This document shows, piece after piece, positions 55,175 to 63,669 of a stretch of 64,000 nt of DNA (the stretch's first letter is position 1; each line of letters opens with the position of its first letter). The notes under the pieces were generated by a model. It made no database searches, was not told where the DNA came from, and saw only the letters and a list, made by a program, of their open reading frames with translations. Both the position numbers and the translations under genes were made by a program. The DNA is from Bacteroidetes bacterium UKL13-3. Its GTDB lineage: Bacteria > Bacteroidota > Bacteroidia > UKL13-3. The stretch is taken from contig CP012155.1 in NCBI GenBank assembly GCA_001602415.1, positions 620,001-684,000 on the forward strand. Reading direction: 5' to 3'.

Positions 55175-55321
55175 AAATTTACTACAATCAATATTGGCTG
55201 AGGTAACTGTCCAATAAGTACGTCAGTTGATTGTGTAGATAAAGTAAGTTTTAGAGTGGGCAACTGTCATGGTGCAAAAGAATAAAGTGCACATTGTCAA
55301 TATTTTTTTGGTTAGTGTCAT
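55175..55321 (-). pseudogene. Detached N-terminal part of the T9SS protein gene
   Basis: ATG 55321 begins MTLTKKILTMCTLFFCTMTV, a signal peptide. The frame ends at TGA 55223-55225, then continues open in the same frame into the T9SS gene. The middle stretch translated in the +1 frame gives 'LKLTLSTQSTDVLIGQLPQ', which looks more protein-like, so two compensating indels are an alternative to a nonsense mutation. Confidence 0.6.
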
Positions 55322-55534
55322 TTTTGTTTTGCGGTTTTGAATTAAAACCTGCTGAAAATTTAGGTTAAAAATGATGAAATGTTTGGCTATTTGAATTAGT
55401 ATAAAGATCTTCTTAATCTATATCAGAAGCCATACCAACGTTTAAATGGTTTTTCTAAAAAAGCAATTATTAGAGTTATTTTAGCAACTATTAGTTCCTA
55501 ACCAATTGATAGACAATCATAAAAATTTGCAACT

Positions 55535-55885
55535 ATGAAAAAGTTGCAAGAAATTTTAAGGCTAATGAGAGTTGAAAAAAAATTAAGTCAGGAAAATTTA
55601 GCAACAGATTTAGGAATTTCGATTACCGGATATGCTAAAATTGAAAGAGGTGAAACGGATATAAATTATTCTCGTTTGGAACAAATCGCTTCTTACTATG
55701 GATTGAATGTAGTGCAGTTGTTAAGTGTAGGAAGCGGAATTAAAACAAATGCTACAGAGGAGTTTAAGGATAAAGAAATAGCGCACCTAAAAGAAATTAT
55801 TAAACTACTTGAACAAAAACTAGAATTGATAAATGAAATAAAAGCAATCAAAACCAGGAAGAAGATTAATCCAAGTAAAAGGTAA
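55535..55885 (+). CDS. XRE-family HTH transcription regulator
   Basis: 116 residues. An HTH of Cro/XRE type spans about residues 6-62 ('KKLSQENLATDLGISITGYA', then 'RLEQIASYYGL'). The C-terminal 40 residues form a probable coiled coil, suggesting dimerisation. Divergent from the two exported-protein genes (213 bases to 55321), so it may control them. It shares a bidirectional terminator with rpsA. Confidence 0.85.
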   Translation: MKKLQEILRLMRVEKKLSQENLATDLGISITGYAKIERGETDINYSRLEQIASYYGLNVVQLLSVGSGIKTNATEEFKDKEIAHLKEIIKLLEQKLELINEIKAIKTRKKINPSKR

Positions 55886-55918
55886 AAAAAAATCCCGACC
55901 TGTGTGGTCGGGATTTTA
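55882..55918. terminator. Bidirectional terminator, copy 2 of the identical 37-base pair
   Basis: Same 37 bases as 53927-53963. Lies between the convergent XRE and rpsA genes and can stop both. The first two bases of the stem overlap the end of the XRE gene. Confidence 0.88.
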
Positions 55919-55943
55919 CATTTTTCAAAAAGACAAACAAATA

Positions 55944-57746
55944 TTATTTGGTTCCTTTTTCTAATTGAGCTTTTAATGCAGCTAAACCTTCAACATCAGC
56001 AAAAGTTGATTTCTCTTGTGATTCGTTTGATTTTTTAACAGCTTTAGCTGTTTTCTCTTTTTCTTCAGTTTTAGCTTTTACTTCTTCAACTTTTTTCACT
56101 TCGTTGTCTGCTTTCCATACTGATGTATGTGAAACTACAATACGTTTGTTCTCTTTATTGAATTCGGTTACTTTAAACTCAAGACCTGAATCTTCTTTCG
56201 CAATTGATTTATCTTCTTTCGTTAATTGTTTGATTGGAGCATAACCTTCAACACCGTAAGGTAGAGCGATTGTTGCACTCTTCTCATCCACTTTCATAAC
56301 AGTACCGGTATGCACCGATCCTACTGTGAAAATAGTTTCAAAAGTATCCCAAGGGTTTTCGTCTAATTGTTTGTGGCCAAGGCTTAATCTGCGATTTTCC
56401 ATGTCCATTTCCAATACAATTACATCCAACTCTTGGTCTTTTTTCACAAATTCATTCGGATGTTTGATTTTCTTAGTCCAGCTCAAATCTGAAACGTGAA
56501 CCAATCCATCAACACCTTCTTCTAATTCTACGAATAAACCGTAGTTAGTCATGTTGCGAACAACACCTTTGTGTTTAGAACCTACAGGATATTTAGTTGC
56601 GATATCTGTCCAAGGATCAGGTTGCAATTGTTTAATGCCCAAGGACATTTTACGCTCGTCTTTATCCAAAGTCAATACTACCGCTTCCATTTCGTCACCC
56701 AACTTCATAAAGTCAGAAGGGTTGCGTAAGTGTTGGCTCCAGCTCATTTCTGAAACGTGGATTAAACCTTCAACACCTGGAGCGATTTCCAAGAATGCAC
56801 CGTAATCAGCGATGTTTACAATTTTACCGGTTACTTTAGCACCTACCTCAAGATTGGTGTTTAAGCTATCCCAAGGGTGTGAGCTCAATTGTTTTAAGCC
56901 AAGAGAGATACGTTTCTTCTCATCATCAAAATCAAGTACTACTACGTTGATTTTCTCATCCATTTTCAATACTTCTTCTGGATGATTGATACGTCCCCAT
57001 GAAATATCAGTAATGTGCAATAAACCGTCAACACCACCTAAGTCGATGAACACACCGAATGAAGTCATGTTTTTAACGGTACCTTCCAATACCTGACCTT
57101 TTTCCAATTTAGAAAGGATATCAGATTTTTGCGCTTCGATATCTTCTTCAATTAGAACTTTATGCGAAATTACTACGTTTTTGAACTGGTGATTTACTTT
57201 TACCACTTTAAATGGCATTGTTTGTCCCACGTACACATCGTAATCTTTAATAGGTTTAGTGTCAATTTGTGAACCTGGTAAGAACGTGTCAATACCCATC
57301 ACATCTACAACTAAACCACCTTTTGTGCGTGTTTTAACGTAACCGTTAACGATTTCGTCATTTTCCTGAGCCTTCATGATGTTTTCCCATGCACGTTCGC
57401 TCACGGCTTTTTTGCGTGAAAGTACAAGCTGACCATTCATGTCTTCTTTGTTTTCAAGCAATACTTCTACAACGTCTCCAATTTTCAAATCCGGAGTGTC
57501 GCGGAATTCTGTTCTTTGGATCAAACCATCCGATTTAAATCCAATGTTAAGAACTACTTCTTTTTCGGTGAAACCTACTACAGTAGCTTTAACGATTTCT
57601 TTTTCAGCAATCGTACTCAATGTTTTTTCGTACAATCCTGAAAGTGTTTCTTGTTCTGCTGGCGAGTAACGGCTAAAGCCTTCCTTGTCCATGCTCCAGT
57701 CAAAGTCAGCTGCTGGTACTGTTAAGTTGTTGTTAGTTTGTGTCAA
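55944..57746 (-). CDS. rpsA: 30S ribosomal protein S1
   Basis: 600 residues with six S1 (OB-fold) repeats, for example 'NMTSFGVFIDLGGVDGLLHI' and 'NMTNYGLFVELEEGVDGLVH', and a Lys/Glu-rich C-terminal tail. It helps mRNA binding to the 30S subunit. The start is TTG at 57746, preceded by AGGAG at 57757-57761, a real Shine-Dalgarno site, unusual in this phylum. A 665-codon frame from 57941 was rejected since it overlaps the HTTM gene. Confidence 0.95.
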   Translation of the reverse strand: MTQTNNNLTVPAADFDWSMDKEGFSRYSPAEQETLSGLYEKTLSTIAEKEIVKATVVGFTEKEVVLNIGFKSDGLIQRTEFRDTPDLKIGDVVEVLLENKEDMNGQLVLSRKKAVSERAWENIMKAQENDEIVNGYVKTRTKGGLVVDVMGIDTFLPGSQIDTKPIKDYDVYVGQTMPFKVVKVNHQFKNVVISHKVLIEEDIEAQKSDILSKLEKGQVLEGTVKNMTSFGVFIDLGGVDGLLHITDISWGRINHPEEVLKMDEKINVVVLDFDDEKKRISLGLKQLSSHPWDSLNTNLEVGAKVTGKIVNIADYGAFLEIAPGVEGLIHVSEMSWSQHLRNPSDFMKLGDEMEAVVLTLDKDERKMSLGIKQLQPDPWTDIATKYPVGSKHKGVVRNMTNYGLFVELEEGVDGLVHVSDLSWTKKIKHPNEFVKKDQELDVIVLEMDMENRRLSLGHKQLDENPWDTFETIFTVGSVHTGTVMKVDEKSATIALPYGVEGYAPIKQLTKEDKSIAKEDSGLEFKVTEFNKENKRIVVSHTSVWKADNEVKKVEEVKAKTEEKEKTAKAVKKSNESQEKSTFADVEGLAALKAQLEKGTK

Positions 57747-57756
57747 TTTTTTTGAT

Positions 57757-57777
57757 CTCCTTTCGCTTAAAAAAGCG
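57757..57777 (-). promoter_or_regulatory. Shine-Dalgarno site and hairpin upstream of rpsA
   Basis: AGGAG (57757-57761 on the minus strand), 10 nt before the TTG, with CGCTT/AAGCG (57764-57777) forming a five-pair hairpin just upstream. Most genes in this window have no such site, so this may be a control point for S1 levels. Confidence 0.5.
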
Positions 57778-57832
57778 GGCAAACATACAAAAAAGATGTG
57801 AATAGCAAATAGAATATGATAAAAAAATGGAA

Positions 57833-59584
57833 CTATTTTACAGATATACTGTCTTTTACCACAGGCACATATCTGAAAGTATCGTTTTGCCAAAAGGCTA
57901 TTCCTGCGGTATCCCAAGGTAATCGCTCCATTTTTTGCCAATATTGGTGTTCAAAATGATTGCTTTCGGGGTAATCTCTCTTTAAAATAATAAAATGAGT
58001 ACCCGTTAGTGTTCTTCTATTTTTGGAACTCCAATACCGCAATATTTTTTCTAGCCCTGTTAATGAAAGAGGATTGTTTTGGTATAAATAATGAGTGTAG
58101 GTTTTAGTCCAAGCTCCTTTGCCACTGGTGTGGTAACCTTTTAAATCCGTAAGCGGGAGCAATGTCGTTTCTCGGATTGTAGAATCATAGCAAGCAATGG
58201 CAATCATGGTACGTTTTGCTGCAATGCCGTTATCTAAAAATAACCCTCTGGAGTTTATTCCAAAAAGGGATCGGGCAATTTGGGATGGCCGTGAAAAATT
58301 GGTTGACTGATTGGATTGCTTTTTAGGCATAAAATGAACAGCCTTTTCGGTAGTTAGTTGTTTTATGAAAAAACGTGTTGATACAAAAGACTGCACCGCT
58401 GTTGCAAAAAGGGTAAAGCACACTAAAGCATATATTTTAAATTGTGGAGTAACGCGCAGTGGGGCATTTGTAATGCTGGGTGATAACGAAAAATGCAATA
58501 GTTTCAGGATACCTCTGTGCGCTCCCGATGCAACAAAAAATGCTAAAGTCTTATACAGCCAATAAGAGTTTAATAGCTGCACAAAAACTTGTTGGTTATT
58601 TAAGTTGAGTGCGCTCTCTTTATCATCAGTTACTTTTTTAAACTTATGTCTGAAATCAAGTCCCGAAAAAAATGCCCAAGCCCTGTTTGCTATAATAGTA
58701 TTTTCACTTACAAAAATATTTTGAGGATTCGGAACTCGGATTTTTCTTGACAGCATGTTCCAAAACAAATCAGGGATAAATAGCAGGTAAAATATAAGTG
58801 TTGCTAATGCGATTTCCGGGAAATAAAACAAGGTTGCTATACCCACGTGAAAAGCAATTCCAATAAATATGGTCAGTTTTTTGAACCTTTTGGAGAATAT
58901 GAGAAACACAAAAAGAATCTCCCAAATAATAACAAAATAGTTTATTGCTTTCAATGGCCATTCAAAATCGGCAATATAGTTAGCCAACCCGTGCCATTTA
59001 AAAAAAGGCATATTTAATGGAATCCACAAACCAATACCTTGCTGCCATATCGGAGAACCAATTTTAGTAATGGCAGATCCAACATACATCAATCCTAAAG
59101 TGAGGAAAATAAAAATAGTGTATTGGTATTTGGGAGTGGTTTTGGGCGATGCATCAGCACACATCACGCGACTAACCATCGCATCAATTGAATAAGATTT
59201 TGAAATAGGGAAGAAGATACACAGAAAACTGCCCATCAGCATTAAATCACTGTAGTAAGATGCAATTCCACTTCGGTTAAAAAGTTGGTACGCAAAAACA
59301 ATACAAATATATTGCACAATGGAAATGTATTTGGTGAACCATCCCATCATCATCATGGCTGCACAAATTGCCCAAACCCATAGAAAGGTGTTAAAAGGGA
59401 AAGGGTTTTTGGTTATTCCCGAAATGGAATCGAAAATGAGTCCTTTGTAAACATTGGTAGAATAAATAGTAAACAGTATATGACCAAAAAACAAGATACG
59501 AAACAGCGCAAAATTGATTGAAACAGACGGCAAGTTGTTTAGATCAATGTATTGTGTAACACGATTAATGAGTTTGGTTATCAT
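57833..59584 (-). CDS. HTTM-domain membrane protein (gamma-carboxylase-like)
   Basis: 583 residues, many hydrophobic segments in the first 300. The HTTM region resembles the membrane part of vitamin K-dependent gamma-glutamyl carboxylase ('SINFALFRILFFGHILFTIY', 'GLMYVGSAITKIGSPIWQQG'). A soluble C-terminal part (about 400-583) is of unknown role. Last gene of the exosortase operon; its start overlaps the previous gene by 20 bases. Confidence 0.82.
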   Translation of the reverse strand: MITKLINRVTQYIDLNNLPSVSINFALFRILFFGHILFTIYSTNVYKGLIFDSISGITKNPFPFNTFLWVWAICAAMMMMGWFTKYISIVQYICIVFAYQLFNRSGIASYYSDLMLMGSFLCIFFPISKSYSIDAMVSRVMCADASPKTTPKYQYTIFIFLTLGLMYVGSAITKIGSPIWQQGIGLWIPLNMPFFKWHGLANYIADFEWPLKAINYFVIIWEILFVFLIFSKRFKKLTIFIGIAFHVGIATLFYFPEIALATLIFYLLFIPDLFWNMLSRKIRVPNPQNIFVSENTIIANRAWAFFSGLDFRHKFKKVTDDKESALNLNNQQVFVQLLNSYWLYKTLAFFVASGAHRGILKLLHFSLSPSITNAPLRVTPQFKIYALVCFTLFATAVQSFVSTRFFIKQLTTEKAVHFMPKKQSNQSTNFSRPSQIARSLFGINSRGLFLDNGIAAKRTMIAIACYDSTIRETTLLPLTDLKGYHTSGKGAWTKTYTHYLYQNNPLSLTGLEKILRYWSSKNRRTLTGTHFIILKRDYPESNHFEHQYWQKMERLPWDTAGIAFWQNDTFRYVPVVKDSISVK

Positions 59585-60008
59585 GCTTTGTATACAAAGT
59601 AAAAGATGCCAATAAGAAAAGTGTTAAAAGGGGTGAGTGAAAATAGCGATTAATTTTAGGCACAACATGCACAATTGAAAGGGTATTCCCACTGTAAATA
59701 AAAGCATATTCAACTAAGCAGGCTGCCAATAAAATATAAAAGCTAACAATAGCCATTTCTTTGTTTACTAAAAAATTAATAATGCCTGAAGGAACAATTA
59801 TAAAGAGTAAACTGTAAACATATGCAGTTAGCCAAAAAGTAGGGTGAGATAAATGAGATGACAAGGCGGTGGAGTATTGAGGATATGCAGGGTTCATGAA
59901 TGAGGCCGCTCGAGTATTCAAATAATCAGGGGTAATCATATCTTTAAAAATACTCAATCCAAATAGGATGAATAATAACATGATTCCGTATGTTTTTTTT
60001 TTTGTCAT
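59565..60008 (-). CDS. Exosortase-associated multi-pass membrane protein
   Basis: 147 residues, four hydrophobic segments, no charged catalytic motif. Directly after the exosortase gene (ATGA overlap). Small membrane partner proteins of this size accompany XrtF and XrtX exosortases in Bacteroidota, so it probably assists sorting. Identity with a named family needs a profile search. Confidence 0.72.
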   Translation of the reverse strand: MTKKKTYGIMLLFILFGLSIFKDMITPDYLNTRAASFMNPAYPQYSTALSSHLSHPTFWLTAYVYSLLFIIVPSGIINFLVNKEMAIVSFYILLAACLVEYAFIYSGNTLSIVHVVPKINRYFHSPLLTLFLLASFTLYTKHDNQTH

Positions 60009-60532
60009 TTACTTATCCTGCCATATTTGGTTGCCCAATATTTCCACATCAGAAAAACCAATCCGTAAATTAGGAAAATAAAAATGTATCGGTGAAAAAA
60101 ATTATAGTAGTGAGATTTGTTGTATGCAAGCATTACTAAACTAAAGGTGCGCAAAACATTGGCTACATGAATAATAAGTAATCCTATTAAAATAAAAGGA
60201 ATTTTCACCTTCCATTTCCCTGGATAGGCACAAATAAATAGAGTGAATAGTACAAATAACTCTTGCCCATTGCATGAAGCGCCAATGCGCACTATTGGTT
60301 TCTCGATTGGAGGAATAAACATGAGTGTATTTCCTACTTTTGGGGCGGGCAAATAGTAAGAGTTAAAGCCAAATAAATGGAGTAACATATTTGTTCCCTC
60401 AGATACCCAATTGGTAAGATAATGATCGAGTGTGCCTTCGGGTTTGATAAAAAATTCATAACTAACAAACCAAACTGCACATAACGACAGAAAAACGGAA
60501 AGAAATAAGATGAGCTGCGACTGTTTGAGCAT
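60005..60532 (-). CDS. Exosortase (XrtX/XrtF-like)
   Basis: 175 residues, several membrane helices. The exosortase triad is visible: Cys in 'VRIGASCNGQELF' (about residue 82), Arg in 'HVANVLRTFSLVML' and His in 'FFHRYIFIFLIYGL'. These transpeptidase-like membrane enzymes cut a short C-terminal sorting signal. The neighbouring 64-residue gene has such a signal, so this pair is a complete enzyme/substrate unit. Sub-type (X or F) is uncertain. Confidence 0.88.
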   Translation of the reverse strand: MLKQSQLILFLSVFLSLCAVWFVSYEFFIKPEGTLDHYLTNWVSEGTNMLLHLFGFNSYYLPAPKVGNTLMFIPPIEKPIVRIGASCNGQELFVLFTLFICAYPGKWKVKIPFILIGLLIIHVANVLRTFSLVMLAYNKSHYYNFFHRYIFIFLIYGLVFLMWKYWATKYGRISK

Positions 60533-60596
60533 GATGAAAAGGTTGTAAGTAAAATTTTACCCTTTCAAAGATAATAGGATAAGAAAAACAACGGGC

Positions 60597-60791
60597 TTAT
60601 TTTTTGGAATACAATTTTTTGATGCCATAACCCACTCCGGCAACAATTAAAAAACCTAGTCCACCATCAACAGAGGCATTGTCATTAACATCATCAGCAT
60701 TGTTGTCTCCTAAAAAACCAGATGGGTCCTGCGCAGATACACACAATGAGGTGAAAATTATAATGATTAGAATTGTGAGATGTTTTTTCAT
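60597..60791 (-). CDS. PID-CTERM-like exosortase substrate
   Basis: 64 residues. Signal peptide (about 1-20, ending 'VSAQ'), a short acidic middle, then a tripartite C-terminal signal: 'SVDGGLGFLIVAGVGYGI' followed by the basic 'KKLYSKK'. This matches the PEP-CTERM/PID-CTERM layout (short motif, helix, basic tail). It lies just upstream of the exosortase and is its probable substrate. The function of the released acidic peptide is unknown. Confidence 0.82.
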   Translation of the reverse strand: MKKHLTILIIIIFTSLCVSAQDPSGFLGDNNADDVNDNASVDGGLGFLIVAGVGYGIKKLYSKK

Positions 60792-60888
60792 TTGAAATTG
60801 TAGAACAAAAATAGGTGTTTTACGTAATTATCCAAATGAGTATTGCACAAGCAGTAGATTTTGCGGTATGAACAAACAATAACTAGCA

Positions 60889-61797
60889 CTAAATTGATTT
60901 ATATCCTTTTAAGAAATCGACAACATGCATGCGTTTTTTACCTTCCAACTGTATTTCTTCTAAGTTAACAAATCCATCTGCTGCTCTAAAAGATAGGGTT
61001 TTACGGTGGTCAGTTCTCACTTCTCCGCTGGTTAATGCACTCGTTTCAATTGAAAAAGTAGCGCTGTAAATTTTAAGTATTTTGCCATTAAGCTTGGTAA
61101 TGGCACCCGGGTAGGGAGATAAACCTCTAATTTTATTGTAAATAGTTAGACATGTTTGGTTCCAATCAATCAAACAATTTTGGGTAAAAATTTTAGGGGC
61201 AATTTTTTTGCTGGAGTTTTCCTGAGGAATTGGTTTATAATTTCCAGACGCTATGGCTTGCAAACTTTTTACGATTACTTCAGCACCCACTTGCATCAAT
61301 TTATCGTGGAGTTGGCCTGCATTCATGTAGGTAGCTATGGCAACTTTCTCACTCAAAATCAAATCTCCGGTATCAATTTCATGTTTTAATAAAAACGTAG
61401 ATACCCCTGTTTCTGTTTCTCCATTAATAATTGCCCAATTAATTGGCGCTGCGCCTCTGTAATCGGGTAGAAGAGATGCGTGTAAATTAATGGTTCCTTT
61501 AGGAGGCATATTCCAAACTATTTCGGGTAACATCCTAAAGGCAATTACAACCTGAATATCAGCATTAAAACTTTTGAGTTGCTCAATAAAAATCGGGTCT
61601 TTCAATATTACCGGTTGCAATAAAGGTATATTATTAGCAAGAGCATATTTTTTTACAGCTGATTCTTGTAATTTCATTCCTCTTCCGGCCGGTTTATCGG
61701 GTGCGGTAACTACTGCAACAACGTTGAATCCCGCTTTGATAATTGCATCTAAAGAAGGAACAGAAAAATCTGGTGTGCCTAAAAATATTACGTTCAA
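60889..61797 (-). CDS. fmt: Methionyl-tRNA formyltransferase
   Basis: 303 residues. 'NVIFLGTPDFSVPSLDAI' is the conserved N-terminus and 'NLHASLLPDYRGAAPINWAI' holds the catalytic signature (H-x-S-L-L-P-x-Y-R-G). The start is TTG at 61797; a frame from 61863 would extend into ccmB. Formylates the initiator Met-tRNA. It starts 17 nt after the ccmB stop, probably cotranscribed. Confidence 0.95.
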   Translation of the reverse strand: MNVIFLGTPDFSVPSLDAIIKAGFNVVAVVTAPDKPAGRGMKLQESAVKKYALANNIPLLQPVILKDPIFIEQLKSFNADIQVVIAFRMLPEIVWNMPPKGTINLHASLLPDYRGAAPINWAIINGETETGVSTFLLKHEIDTGDLILSEKVAIATYMNAGQLHDKLMQVGAEVIVKSLQAIASGNYKPIPQENSSKKIAPKIFTQNCLIDWNQTCLTIYNKIRGLSPYPGAITKLNGKILKIYSATFSIETSALTSGEVRTDHRKTLSFRAADGFVNLEEIQLEGKKRMHVVDFLKGYKSI

Positions 61798-61813
61798 GTT
61801 GATGGTTTTAAGT

Positions 61814-62467
61814 TTAGTCTTTCCAAAGGAAAGGGAATAATAAATAGGCCAGTGCCATAACAATAAAATTTATGGCAAGCACAACAAGTAGATCAGGAAT
61901 AATGAGAGAAGTATCAATTCCGTCCATTGCTTTTTTTGAGGCCTTAATCAATACCAACAACAGTGGAATAATTATAGGGAAACTAAGTACGGGCATTAAT
62001 AAATGACCATTTCCACTTTTAGCCGCAATAGATGATAGCAAAGTGAAGATGGTTGAAAACCCTAAACAGCCTAGTATAAGAGTAAGAAAATATATTCCGG
62101 GCGATTGGGCCATATTCCCTAGTAAAGTGTTATAAACAGCAAAACAAATGAAGGCGATAAATACCATAAAAATGCTGTTGTAAATTAATTTGGCGATAAT
62201 GATTTGTTGTGGTGAAGCTATATTGTAATAGTACAAAGAACGCCCGCGGCTCTCGCCCATAAAACCTTTTGCTACAGCACTAATGGAAGAGAATAATAAA
62301 ATAATCCAGAACAAGGCATTCCAAGTAGGAGCATTTAGTATTTTTACGGCTAAAAAAACCAAAAAAACGGAAGACACAACATGCAATAAAATGCCGTTCA
62401 ACGCATATCGCATGCGCCATTCCGTGGTAAGGTCTTTTTTTAGTAATGCAATAATTTGTGTGTTCAT
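61814..62467 (-). CDS. ccmB: Heme exporter protein B
   Basis: 217 residues, six hydrophobic segments, 'ESRGRSLYYYNIASPQQIII' is a CcmB hallmark. Permease of the CcmABC complex used in cytochrome c maturation (system I). The window also holds c-type cytochrome genes, although no other ccm genes are adjacent. Confidence 0.9.
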   Translation of the reverse strand: MNTQIIALLKKDLTTEWRMRYALNGILLHVVSSVFLVFLAVKILNAPTWNALFWIILLFSSISAVAKGFMGESRGRSLYYYNIASPQQIIIAKLIYNSIFMVFIAFICFAVYNTLLGNMAQSPGIYFLTLILGCLGFSTIFTLLSSIAAKSGNGHLLMPVLSFPIIIPLLLVLIKASKKAMDGIDTSLIIPDLLVVLAINFIVMALAYLLFPFLWKD

Positions 62468-62473
62468 CGAGCC

Positions 62474-63664
62474 TTATTTATAAAAATATACAAAGTCGGT
62501 GTACAATAAATATTTTTTTCGTGTTACTCTAAATTCGTTTAGCTTAGGTTGCCAGCTTGCCCTAATTTCTGCTTCTGTTTTACCGGCAATAATCTGTTTT
62601 TTTAGTTCATCTGTTCCAGCAAGTGTTGTGAAAAAATCAGTAAAAAAGGTCGCTTTTGAAGTGTCTTCTTGGTAAGCATTCATAATCCAATCTAAATATA
62701 AACGGGGCTCTTTGTTGAATATGTTATTCACAAAATTAGTAACCAAACGTCCTCTACATAATTTATCTTTATAAGGTGGATTTTCGGCAACACCTGCAAT
62801 AGCTTTTGGGGTAAAAGTGTAATCTCCTTTAGTGTTTTCCGGCTTTCCAAAACATTCAAACGGTTTGTCAGTTCCTCTGCCTAGGCTGTAATTAGTGCCT
62901 TCGAAAAAGCACATACTTGGATACAACGCAATCGACTCGGCTGTTGGTAAATTAGGTGAAGGTTTTACTGGAAGTGAATAGCGATCGTTGTGCGTATATC
63001 CTTTCATTTTAATGATTTTGATATTGCAAGTCATTCCATCTTTTAACCATTTTTCACCATTAATCATCTGCGCGTATTCGCCAATAGTCATTCCATGAAC
63101 AACAGGTACCGGATGCATTCCTACAAACGATTGGAATTTTTTATCGAGCACAGGTCCATCAACATAAAATCCATTTGGATTGGGTCTATCCAAAATAACA
63201 AGTTGCTTTTTTTGCTCAGCACAAGCTTCCATAACGTAATGAAGTGTGGATATATAGGTGTAAAAACGAGCACCCACATCTTGAATATCAAACACTACAA
63301 TTTGAATATCTTTCAAGTCGTCTTTAGTTGGTTTTTTATGAGTGCCGTATAATGAGATTACTTTTAAGCCTGTTTTAGCATCTTTGTTGTTTTTAATGTG
63401 AACACCGGCCCCGTGATTGCCTCTAAAACCATGCTCGGGTGCAAAAATTGCTTTAATGGAAACCGGTAGTTTCTGCAACGAATCAACCAAATGAGTTTGC
63501 CCAATGGTTGATGTTTGGTTTACTACCAACCCGATTTTTTTTGCTTTTAACAATGGTAAATATTCATTCACTTGCTCGGCACCTGTTGTTAATTTTGGTT
63601 GAGCATACGTTACCTGAAACAAACAAAGCATAAAAAAACCAAGGAGCTTCTTATATTCGGACAT
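62474..63664 (-). CDS. DUF1343 protein, exo-beta-N-acetylmuramidase (NamZ type)
   Basis: About 396 residues from ATG 63664 (MSEYKK, then a signal peptide ending 'VTYAQ'); ATG 63688 adds eight residues but overlaps the divergent gene. Motifs: 'GLVVNQTSTIG', 'APEHGFRGNHGAGV' and 'DIQDVGARFYTYISTLHY'. NamZ-type enzymes remove terminal N-acetylmuramic acid from peptidoglycan fragments. Exported. It begins 5 nt from the divergent permease gene. Confidence 0.88.
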   Translation of the reverse strand: MSEYKKLLGFFMLCLFQVTYAQPKLTTGAEQVNEYLPLLKAKKIGLVVNQTSTIGQTHLVDSLQKLPVSIKAIFAPEHGFRGNHGAGVHIKNNKDAKTGLKVISLYGTHKKPTKDDLKDIQIVVFDIQDVGARFYTYISTLHYVMEACAEQKKQLVILDRPNPNGFYVDGPVLDKKFQSFVGMHPVPVVHGMTIGEYAQMINGEKWLKDGMTCNIKIIKMKGYTHNDRYSLPVKPSPNLPTAESIALYPSMCFFEGTNYSLGRGTDKPFECFGKPENTKGDYTFTPKAIAGVAENPPYKDKLCRGRLVTNFVNNIFNKEPRLYLDWIMNAYQEDTSKATFFTDFFTTLAGTDELKKQIIAGKTEAEIRASWQPKLNEFRVTRKKYLLYTDFVYFYK

Positions 63665-63669
63665 TCTAA

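Noticed and set aside
57747-57941. N-terminal extension of rpsA to 57941
   Set aside because: Would overlap the HTTM gene by over 100 bases; the TTG with AGGAG at 57746 is better.
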